The notes under the pieces were generated by a model. The model was not told where the DNA came from. It saw only the letters and a program-made list of their open reading frames with translations, and ran no database searches. The position numbers were made by a program, and so were the translations under genes. Shown here in pieces: positions 31,319 through 38,062 of a stretch of 38,417 nucleotides of DNA. Position 1 is the stretch's first letter; each line of letters begins with the position of its first letter. This DNA is from Candidatus Zixiibacteriota bacterium (GTDB lineage Bacteria; Zixibacteria; MSB-5A5; DG-27): NCBI GenBank assembly GCA_030605835.1, contig JAUWHO010000010.1, positions 1-38,417 on the forward strand, in the 5' to 3' direction.

Positions 31319-33178
31319 GTGTTTGTGATGAAAAGAGTCCTCATTTCAGCGTTAATCCTAGTTCTGCTATTTGCGTCAACGGCGCTTGCCCAGGAACCGG
31401 GCGATACCTTGTGGACACGCACATACGGGGGGAGTGCCACGGACTACTGCTATTGCGTCCAGCAGACCTCCGATGGCGGATATGTCGTCGCTGGCTATAC
31501 CGATTCCTTCGGTGCAGGTGGTAGGGATTTCTACCTGGTGAAGACCGATGCCAACGGTGATACCCTGTGGGCACGTACGTATGGAGGCAGTGCCACCGAC
31601 TATGGCTACTCCGTCAAGCAGACCTCCGATGGCGGGTATATCATCGCTGGCTATACCGATTCCTTCGGTGCAGGTTATGAGGATGCATACCTGGTGAAGA
31701 CCGACGCCAACGGCGATACCTTGTGGACACGTACGTACGGCTGGAGCACTGGCAAGGAAAGGGCTCACTGCGTCCAGCAGACCTCCGATGGCGGGTATAT
31801 CATCGTCGGCTATACCTATTCCTACGAAACCTATCATTACGATTTCTACCTGGTGAAGACCGACGCCAACGGTGATGCGCTGTGGACACGTACGTACGGG
31901 GGCAGTGGCACCGAGAAGGCTGAATCCGTTCAGCAGACCACTGACGGCGGCTACATCGTCGCTGGCTATACCAGTTCCTTCGGGGCAGGTCTGGTCGATG
32001 CCTGGCTTGTCAAGATCAGTGCCAACGGCGATTTTCTCTGGGCACAGAGTTACGGCGGGGCTGGCTGGGATTACGCTTACTCCGTTCAGCAGACCACTGA
32101 CGGCGGGTATATTCTCGCTGGCTATGAAGATTCCTTCGGTGCCGGCGGTAAGGACGTCTGGTCGATCAAAACCGACACTTACGGCGATACTCTATGGACC
32201 CGCACCTATGGCGGGAGCGGCGATGATAGGTCTTACTCCAGCCAGCAGACGACCGACGGCGGATACGCCATCGCCGGCTGTACCAACTCCTTCGGAGCAG
32301 GTGGCTTTGACGTGTGGCTGATCAAGACCGATGCCGACGGTGATACCTCGTGGACACGTACCTACGGAGGGAGTGCCAGCGATAGAGCTGAATGCGTCCA
32401 GCAGACCAGCGACGGCGGGTATATCGTGTCTGGCGCAACCTCTTCTTTCGGTGGAGGTGGTAACGATTTCTGGCTGTTGAGAATGGTTGGCGAAGCACCG
32501 CAACCGGACGTCTCCATCGAGATAATACCTGATGATCCTCCAGTGACAGTGCCGCAAGGTGGCAGCTTTGGCTTCACCGGAACCCTGATCAACAATACCG
32601 AGGATCCCCAGATAACGGATGCCTGGACCGTCGCCATCGGGCCGCAGAAAGAAGTCTATGGGCCCTTCAAGGAGTTCTACGACTTTTACCTTGATCCCGG
32701 GGAAACCCGTAGTGCCCACTTCAATCAGCGTGTGCCTAATCTGGCGCCTTTGGGATTCTACGACTATGTTGCCTACTGTGGGGATTACCCTTCGACCGTG
32801 GTCGATTCCTCCTACTTCCAGATTGAGGTTGTGGCTGGGCCGCTAACCAAAGCTGGTGAGGCCGGTTGGGTTCTCACCGGGTCGTTCCTGGAGGGAAAGT
32901 CCAGTGAGCTTCCCTGCGAGTTTGCCCTTTCAGGCAACTACCCCAACCCCTTCAATGCCAGCACCGTGATCAGCTACGAGCTTCCGGTGAGCGGTCATGT
33001 CAAGCTGGAGGTATACAACCTCTTCGGACAGAAGGTGGCCACGTTAGCAAACAGCAAACAGCATTCAGGATACAGGTCAGTCGTGTGGGATGCCTCGGAG
33101 GTCTCTTCCGGCCTCTATTTCTACAAGCTCACTGCCGGAGATTTCACCGAGGTCAAAAGGATGACCTTGCTGAGATAA
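31319..33178 (+). CDS. Secreted seven-repeat propeller protein B with C-terminal sorting domain
   Basis: A 619-residue intact paralogue of the frameshifted gene at 26330. After a signal peptide (1-24) there are seven consecutive repeats of 51-53 residues (about 28-388), each with GDTLWTRTYGGS, VQQTSDGGYIIAGYT, SFGAG and a YLVKTDAN-like strand. The count suggests a seven-bladed beta-propeller adhesin or binding scaffold; repeats of this type are common in FCB-group surface proteins. An Ig-like domain (about 395-505; VSIEIIPDDPPVTVPQGGSF) and a sorting domain (about 530-619; FALSGNYPNPFN, GLYFYKLTAGDFTE) complete it. An alternative in-frame Met at 31325 lies closer to GAGG. It is the last gene of the island, before a bidirectional terminator. 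Confidence 0.93.
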   Translation: MFVMKRVLISALILVLLFASTALAQEPGDTLWTRTYGGSATDYCYCVQQTSDGGYVVAGYTDSFGAGGRDFYLVKTDANGDTLWARTYGGSATDYGYSVKQTSDGGYIIAGYTDSFGAGYEDAYLVKTDANGDTLWTRTYGWSTGKERAHCVQQTSDGGYIIVGYTYSYETYHYDFYLVKTDANGDALWTRTYGGSGTEKAESVQQTTDGGYIVAGYTSSFGAGLVDAWLVKISANGDFLWAQSYGGAGWDYAYSVQQTTDGGYILAGYEDSFGAGGKDVWSIKTDTYGDTLWTRTYGGSGDDRSYSSQQTTDGGYAIAGCTNSFGAGGFDVWLIKTDADGDTSWTRTYGGSASDRAECVQQTSDGGYIVSGATSSFGGGGNDFWLLRMVGEAPQPDVSIEIIPDDPPVTVPQGGSFGFTGTLINNTEDPQITDAWTVAIGPQKEVYGPFKEFYDFYLDPGETRSAHFNQRVPNLAPLGFYDYVAYCGDYPSTVVDSSYFQIEVVAGPLTKAGEAGWVLTGSFLEGKSSELPCEFALSGNYPNPFNASTVISYELPVSGHVKLEVYNLFGQKVATLANSKQHSGYRSVVWDASEVSSGLYFYKLTAGDFTEVKRMTLLR

Positions 33179-33203
33179 GCTCTCAGGATTCATTAGACAC
33201 GCA

Positions 33204-33239
33204 AAAAAGCCGTCGGAGCTCTCCTCCGGCGGCTTTTCT
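33204..33239. terminator. Bidirectional intrinsic terminator between propeller B and the aldolase gene
   Basis: AAAAGCCGTCGGAG and CTCCGGCGGCTTTT form a long stem; the plus strand ends in TTTTCT and the minus strand in six T. It can stop both convergent transcripts. A homologous but weaker copy follows carboxypeptidase A. Confidence 0.85.
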
Positions 33240-33299
33240 ATTCCCTCGGGATGGTTACTCTAGGATAGGAATCTCTTTCCTAGGATTGTCAGAGAGTTT

Positions 33300-33362
33300 G
33301 TCGGGCAAGAATACCCGACCTATTCCGGTCTCCTGTTTCCTCTCACCTGTTCCCTGTTACCT
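33300..33362 (-). repeat. GAATAG hairpin plus purine array at the aldolase 3' end (copy 6)
   Basis: On the minus strand, 14 bp after the aldolase stop, units GGTAACAG, GGGAACAG and GGAAACAG lead into GGAATAGG and the hairpin GTCGGGTA/TGCCCGAC (33300-33319, one mismatch). This is the whole composite element in its usual position downstream of a gene. Confidence 0.7.
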
Positions 33363-33375
33363 CTTTAGAGTATCA

Positions 33376-34461
33376 TCAAGGCTGGCGAACAATCTGTTCC
33401 GCAACAAACGTCGCGGTTCCTTTAGCGCGGAAGGCAATTATGAATTCCCCTGCTTTCTCGTAAGCCAAATCGGCGATCTTTTCTAAATGTTTTTTAGGTA
33501 GATCGTCGATCTCTTGCTTGAATTGCCTATTGGCAAATTTCATGTCCTTTCCGGCTTTCTTTGCCCATTTTCCCATCTCCTCCACCAGATCCTGAGGTAA
33601 CCCTTGGTGGGCGACATTTTGCCACTCGGTGCCGACGTTCCCCTTCCTGATTCCGTAGTCTGCAAATCTCCCTAAAAGGTGAGGCGGCGTCCCGGTGATG
33701 CCGTGCTGGGCGATGCGGATCCCATCATCTTTGATGGCCTCGTAAATCTCGCCGGTTCGCTCCAGGTCGATGAATATCTTTTCTCCCTCCAGATAGTTTC
33801 CGTGCTTGGAGCCGTTGTTTATCGCCAGGAGATTGGGCAAGATATCGTTTTCCTTCAGTCCGTTGATGAAAGAGGTGGCCTCTTCGACGGTGGTGATCTC
33901 ACCTTCACTTCCTGCAGATTTTATCTCCCCGACCTCCACCTCCAGCCCCATGTTAAGGTCGACCACGTGTTTTGCCAATCGAGAGGTAACGGTGATGTTG
34001 TCCTCCAGTTCATTGAAGGAGGCATCGATGGCAAAGGAGGTGTACCCGGCATCAATTTCGGCTTTCAGCAACTCCTCGGTCTCAGCTATCTCCTCTTCTC
34101 TGTTAGTTTTCACAGTGAGATGATCTCCGTGGATGAAGAAGGGGTCGGTGTAGTTGAGCCTCTCGGCGTAGTCAGCGACAGCCTCGAAGAAATCTGCAGG
34201 GGTCATCCCAGTGTAACCACCTTGAAGATTGCACTCTGATTTGGCCAACTCGTAAGCGACCACGGCCTCCAGCTCCTTCGCCGCCCTCATAATCCCGGGG
34301 ATGACGTGCTTGATGCGAGTATTACACGCCATCACTATGCAGGCTTGATCTTTGAGGGCATTGAAAATGAGCTTGGAAGAGAGCAGGCAGACCTTGCTTT
34401 TTGAGCCGACTTTCTCCTTTATACGATCCGGCCTTAGATCTAACAGTTTCCTCTGTAACAT
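33376..34461 (-). CDS. Class II fructose-bisphosphate aldolase-like protein
   Basis: A 361-residue zinc-dependent aldolase homologue. Class II signatures are present: FIHGDHLTVK (zinc and catalytic His/Asp), SFAIDAS, GLEVEVGEIKS, LAINNGSKHGNY and IAQHGITGTP, the last two being the zinc-histidine and phosphate-loop regions. It is a diverged branch (class IIA enzymes read HxD at the first motif and VHGGSG-like at the last), so the substrate may not be fructose-1,6-bisphosphate. A piece of its 3' end is duplicated at 23455-23516. It converges with propeller B. Confidence 0.85.
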   Translation of the reverse strand: MLQRKLLDLRPDRIKEKVGSKSKVCLLSSKLIFNALKDQACIVMACNTRIKHVIPGIMRAAKELEAVVAYELAKSECNLQGGYTGMTPADFFEAVADYAERLNYTDPFFIHGDHLTVKTNREEEIAETEELLKAEIDAGYTSFAIDASFNELEDNITVTSRLAKHVVDLNMGLEVEVGEIKSAGSEGEITTVEEATSFINGLKENDILPNLLAINNGSKHGNYLEGEKIFIDLERTGEIYEAIKDDGIRIAQHGITGTPPHLLGRFADYGIRKGNVGTEWQNVAHQGLPQDLVEEMGKWAKKAGKDMKFANRQFKQEIDDLPKKHLEKIADLAYEKAGEFIIAFRAKGTATFVAEQIVRQP

Positions 34462-34520
34462 AATTTCCCTACTTTCGAAACTTGTTATCCTGTGGAAAAC
34501 CCTATGTCGGTGAAAAAACC

Positions 34521-34540
34521 AGGGTAGCCCAGTGGCCTCT
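34521..34540. repeat. Copy of a 19-bp word shared with 8404-8422
   Basis: AGGGTAGCCCAGTGGCCTC occurs exactly at 8404-8422 and at 34521-34539, both intergenic on the plus strand and both followed by a palindromic stretch. Part of the word (GGGTAGCCC) is itself an imperfect palindrome. It is probably a fragment of another interspersed repeat. Confidence 0.5.
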
Positions 34541-34563
34541 GCCGCTGGGAATTCTCTATCAAA

Positions 34564-35247
34564 TTAGATATAACCTTTCAAATAAGCAAGAACCACCGCA
34601 TAGAGTAATGTCGGCAAGAGATTCGCCACTTTGATTTTCTTAATCTCAAGAAGCTGGAGACCTATCCCGACGATCAAAAGCCCGCCTGCTGCCGACATCT
34701 CGTTTATGATATTCTCCCGCAGGAGAAACTGCAGTTGACCTCCCAGCAGTGTCAAACTTCCTTGAAAGAACAGCACTGTAAGGAACGAGAAAAGAACCCC
34801 GATTCCCAAGCCCGAGGAAAGGATCAATGAGGCGAAACCATCGAGGACAGATTTGATGTAGAGCAGGTCGGCTTTTCCCGACATCCCGTCCTCCAGAGAA
34901 CCGACAATTGTCATCGGGCCAACACAAAAAAGAAGCGAAGCGGAAACGAATCCCAAAACGAAATTCCCCGACTCCGATTTGACTCTCCTTCTTAGATACT
35001 CGCCCACCTTTTCTAACGCCTCTTCGATTTTCAAAAGCTCCCCGGTAATTCCACCCAGGACTAAGCTCCCAATCAAGATCAGGACACTCTCGGTCTTCAG
35101 CGCCATCTGAATGCCGAGTAGTATCGTGACCAGGCCCATTGCTTGCAGGACGATTCTCTTGATGTTCTCCGGCAGCCTGTGTCCGACCCAGAGACCGATA
35201 CCGGAGCCGACAATGACGGTGGCAGTATTTACGAGGGTTCCCTTCAT
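34564..35247 (-). CDS. DUF554-family membrane protein
   Basis: A 227-residue polytopic membrane protein of the DUF554 (YdfK/YqgA-like) family with unknown transport or channel function. Family hallmarks are the start MKGTLVNTATVIVGSGIGLW, GHRLPENIKRIVLQAMGLVT, the central FCVGPMTIVGSLEDG and the C-terminal GGLLIVGIGLQLLEIKKIKVANLLP. Six or seven membrane segments are visible. It lies alone between intergenic palindromes. Confidence 0.92.
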   Translation of the reverse strand: MKGTLVNTATVIVGSGIGLWVGHRLPENIKRIVLQAMGLVTILLGIQMALKTESVLILIGSLVLGGITGELLKIEEALEKVGEYLRRRVKSESGNFVLGFVSASLLFCVGPMTIVGSLEDGMSGKADLLYIKSVLDGFASLILSSGLGIGVLFSFLTVLFFQGSLTLLGGQLQFLLRENIINEMSAAGGLLIVGIGLQLLEIKKIKVANLLPTLLYAVVLAYLKGYI

Positions 35248-35289
35248 TACCTTCTCAAGGTGAAATTGCGCCTATCCTGATTTACCGGT

Positions 35290-35354
35290 GGCGGTGACAA
35301 ATTCACCGCCCTATGCCAGCCTATCTGTTGGTTGCGGACGCCCTCGTCCGTAAC
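35290..35354. repeat. Two adjacent hairpins of the interspersed family
   Basis: GGCGGTGA/TCACCGCC (35290-35310, loop CAAAT with the TTC edge) and GTTGCGGACG/CGTCCGTAAC (35331-35354, loop CCCT, one mismatch). The second resembles the sequence at 8268-8282 (GGATGCCCTCATCC). Confidence 0.6.
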
Positions 35355-35360
35355 CTGCAC

Positions 35361-36620
35361 TTAGACGTGTTTCCTCGGATCCGTGATTTTTCCCTCTACC
35401 GCCGAAGCCGCTACCGTCGCCGGGCTGCAGAGATAGACTTCTGCGCCTTTCCCAAGTTTGGCGAGGAAATTCCGGTTGGAGGTCGAAAGCAAAATGTCCC
35501 CTTTACCCAAGACTCCATGATGACCGGCGGTGCAGAGTGAACAACCGGGATTTGCCACCATCGCCCCGACATCCATGAAGATCTCGTAGAGCTCTTCCTT
35601 CAACATCTGCCGCGCAACCTCCATCGTCGCCGGAACGACTATCAGCCTGACATCGGGATGAATTTTCCCGGCCTTCCTTATGATTTCTGCGGCTACTTTG
35701 AAATCCTCGAAACGCCCGTTGGTGCAACTGCCGATGAAACCCTCGTTGAAGAAACGCCCCTCCACCTCCTCCACCGGGACGACGTTGTCCGGCGTGTGAG
35801 GGCAGGCAATCTGGGGAACCAAACCCTTGACCTCAATCTCAATCTCTTCTTGATATGAAGCATCCTTATCCGATTCCACGATCGAGATTTCGCCACATCT
35901 CTCTTTCAAGAAGTCCAGCGTCTCCCCTGTCGGTTTGATGAAAAGGATTTTGCCGTTAGCCTCCGTCAGCATACTACCTAAGGTCAATCGTCCCGCCAGG
36001 GAGAGATTGTCAATCGTCTCCCCGTAATACTCCACCGATTTATAGTTCAGCTTATCGGTGCCGATCTCCTTGAGGAGTTTTAAGGTCAAATCCTTCGCCG
36101 AGGTTGGCTTTTTGTATTGCCCTTTGACGGTGATCTTGATCGTATCGGGCACCCGGAACCACAACTGCCCGGAATGCCAGACGGCAACAACATCAGTCGT
36201 TCCCGCTCCGGAGGCAAACGAGCCGACTGCTCCCAAGAGGTTCATATGACTGTCAGTGCCGACCACCACCGAACCGGGCCTAATCATCCCCCTCTCTAAG
36301 AGGACATGTTGCCCAATGCCAGTATTGACGTCGAAGAGGTTTTTGATCCCCTGCTTTTTGGCGAACTCCCGACAGAGAGCTTGATTCTGGGCAACTTTCA
36401 GGTCTTTGGCGGGGGCCTGATAGTCGAAGGTCATGGCGATCTTATCGGGGTCTTTCACCTTGCCGCCGTTGGTGAATTTTTCGAACTCCAAAACCACATT
36501 AGGGCCGCCGAAATCCCTGACCACCGCCATATCGATCTCTGCCCAGACGCGATCTTGTGTCTTGACCTCCTGTTTGGAGGCTCTAGCGAGGATCTTTTCA
36601 ATTACAGTTTTTCCAGCCAT
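35361..36620 (-). CDS. Aconitase-superfamily large subunit (3-isopropylmalate dehydratase/homoaconitase type)
   Basis: A 419-residue large subunit of the LeuC/HacA type, an iron-sulfur dehydratase that isomerises a hydroxy-acid. Iron-sulfur ligand regions are present: VVGTDSHMN, FIGSCTNGRFEDF (first Cys) and ANPGCSLCTAGHHG (the Cys pair). These enzymes need a small subunit (LeuD/HacB), which is not in the window. The gene is divergent from the citryl-CoA lyase-like gene, each with its own promoter. The actual substrate (isopropylmalate, homocitrate, citrate or another) cannot be decided from sequence. Confidence 0.88.
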   Translation of the reverse strand: MAGKTVIEKILARASKQEVKTQDRVWAEIDMAVVRDFGGPNVVLEFEKFTNGGKVKDPDKIAMTFDYQAPAKDLKVAQNQALCREFAKKQGIKNLFDVNTGIGQHVLLERGMIRPGSVVVGTDSHMNLLGAVGSFASGAGTTDVVAVWHSGQLWFRVPDTIKITVKGQYKKPTSAKDLTLKLLKEIGTDKLNYKSVEYYGETIDNLSLAGRLTLGSMLTEANGKILFIKPTGETLDFLKERCGEISIVESDKDASYQEEIEIEVKGLVPQIACPHTPDNVVPVEEVEGRFFNEGFIGSCTNGRFEDFKVAAEIIRKAGKIHPDVRLIVVPATMEVARQMLKEELYEIFMDVGAMVANPGCSLCTAGHHGVLGKGDILLSTSNRNFLAKLGKGAEVYLCSPATVAASAVEGKITDPRKHV

Positions 36621-36713
36621 GTTTGCTCACACTTTCTTATCAATGAAATCTTCTATTAACAACCGTCGAATGTGGGCATGAAACAGCACCGTGAATAACT
36701 TCCAAATCGCTTC

Positions 36714-36742
36714 AATAAAAGTGATTGTTCTCTTCCTGTCAA
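36714..36742 (-). promoter_or_regulatory. Promoter of the dehydratase gene, TTGACA-17-TTTATT
   Basis: On the minus strand a consensus -35 TTGACA (36737-36742) and -10 TTTATT (36714-36719) are separated by 17 bp, about 95 bp before the ATG. Confidence 0.55.
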
Positions 36743-36809
36743 TTTGTAAATAGAGGTCAGGAGGACGGTCGCCACGTGGCACAGTGACTACAAGCAAAAA
36801 GCACCGCTA

Positions 36810-36838
36810 TTGACACCTGATGGAGGTCGATTTATTAT
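36810..36838 (+). promoter_or_regulatory. Promoter of the citrate synthase-like gene, TTGACA-17-TATTAT
   Basis: Consensus -35 TTGACA (36810-36815) and -10 TATTAT (36833-36838) with a 17-bp spacer. The predicted transcript starts about 25 nt before the coding sequence and includes the GGAGG at 36861-36865. Confidence 0.75.
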
Positions 36839-36870
36839 GGTTCGGAACTTAAAAAGCTTAGGAGGTAAAA

Positions 36871-37638
36871 TTGGCTACCGAGAAATGGCCGACTGCAATA
36901 ACCGATATCGAACCCGGCAAAATCCGTCTGCGAGGTTACGACATCACCGAGTTGATGGAGAAACTGACCTTCGCCCAGACGATCTTTCTGACCCTGAGGG
37001 GGGAGTTGCCCAATGACGCCGAAGCCAAGATGATGGAGGCGATCCTGGTCTCCTCCGTTGACCACGGGGTGACACCACCTTCAGTCTTGGCGGCTCGAAC
37101 CGTGGCTTCCGGCGGCAATCCCTTGAACGCCGCCGTCGCCGCCGGGGTTTTGGCGATCGGGGATGTCCACGGCGGCGCCATCGAGCAATGCGCCAGGATA
37201 TTGCAGGAGTGGGCTTCGAAAGACGAGGAAGTGGGCAAGTTAGGTGCCGAGCTGGTCAGAGAGTTTTTGTCAAAGAAGAAAAGGCTACCCGGCTTCGGGC
37301 ACCGTCTGCACACCACCGACCCTCGGACGGTAAAGCTTTTCGAAATTGCCGATGAATTAAACTTCGCCGGTCGCCATATGCAGCTGGCCAGGGAGGCGGA
37401 AAAACAGTTCGAGATTCAGAAGGGAACGAAGCTGCCAATCAACGTCGACGGCGCCATCGGAGCGGTCATCTCTGATATGGGCTTCGACTGGAGATTGGGA
37501 AAAGGGTTTTTCATACTCTCCCGGGTAGCAGGCTTGATCGCCCACATCTACGAGGAGACCACCAGGTTCAGGCCGATGCGCCGCTTGGGGGACACCAACT
37601 ACGAATACGACGGCCCCGCCCCTCGCAAAATAGGATAG
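36871..37638 (+). CDS. Short citrate synthase-family enzyme, probably citryl-CoA lyase
   Basis: A 255-residue member of the citrate synthase fold, far shorter than true citrate synthases (about 370-430 residues) but close to citryl-CoA lyase of reverse-TCA bacteria, which splits citryl-CoA into acetyl-CoA and oxaloacetate. The catalytic residues are conserved: HGGA (GDVHGGAIEQ), GFGHRLHTTDPR and NVDGAIGAVISDMGF (Asp). The start is TTG at 36871, set by GGAGG five bases upstream. A consensus promoter lies directly upstream. The neighbouring aconitase-type gene suggests citrate or isopropylmalate chemistry. A citryl-CoA synthetase gene is not seen here, so the direction and substrate are open. 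Confidence 0.85.
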   Translation: MATEKWPTAITDIEPGKIRLRGYDITELMEKLTFAQTIFLTLRGELPNDAEAKMMEAILVSSVDHGVTPPSVLAARTVASGGNPLNAAVAAGVLAIGDVHGGAIEQCARILQEWASKDEEVGKLGAELVREFLSKKKRLPGFGHRLHTTDPRTVKLFEIADELNFAGRHMQLAREAEKQFEIQKGTKLPINVDGAIGAVISDMGFDWRLGKGFFILSRVAGLIAHIYEETTRFRPMRRLGDTNYEYDGPAPRKIG

Positions 37639-38062
37639 CTGTTTTTCACCGGGATTTGAACCTCTCTGCATTTTCCACTCAGGGCTGTTTTTGAAAGATC
37701 TGAATTTGGATGTGGCCTGGTAGCAGGAAGCTTTAGCTTTCCACAAGTTAAACAAGTCAACGGCACTCGCCTCTCAGCTTCTGTGAATGACGCCATCCGT
37801 AGTGGCTGGGATTCATCCCACGAGAAATCGGGGTAGGAGTTCAACTCCCACCTCAGCGACAGAGGGGGGCGAGAGTCCAACTCTCGCCCCAGCAAAAAAG
37901 CGATGAGTACCAGTAGCGTTCTTGCGCTACAAGCAGGTCCTTGCTCTACTTGAGCAGGTTCATCTTCTTCGTCAACGTGTTATCGCCGACGGTGAGCTTG
38001 CAGAAGTGGACACGCATCAATCTCGTATGACCATTTGTCCAAAAATGATAAATCGGGGAGGG
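37639..38062. other. Intergenic region with three hairpins
   Basis: No gene is seen. It has TGGGAT/ATCCCA around TC (37807-37820), GGTAGGAGTT/AACTCCCACC (about 37832-37852) and a perfect 11-bp stem GGGGCGAGAGT/ACTCTCGCCCC with a CCA loop (37866-37890). The remainder (37891-38062) is unassigned. Confidence 0.6.
37866..37890. repeat. Perfect 11-bp hairpin of the interspersed family
   Basis: GGGGCGAGAGT and ACTCTCGCCCC with a CCA loop, next to a second hairpin of the GGAGTTCAACTCC type. It is followed by AGCAAAAAAG, so it could serve as a minus-strand barrier for the downstream convergent gene. Confidence 0.6.

Noticed and set aside
37645-37690. tRNA-like T-arm on the minus strand (GGTTCAAATCCCGG)
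   Set aside because: The flanking bases do not form a T stem, acceptor stem or anticodon arm; chance similarity.
37921-38062. Possible transposase or coding remnant before the TGS-domain gene
   Set aside because: Translation on both strands gives short frames with no recognisable motif.
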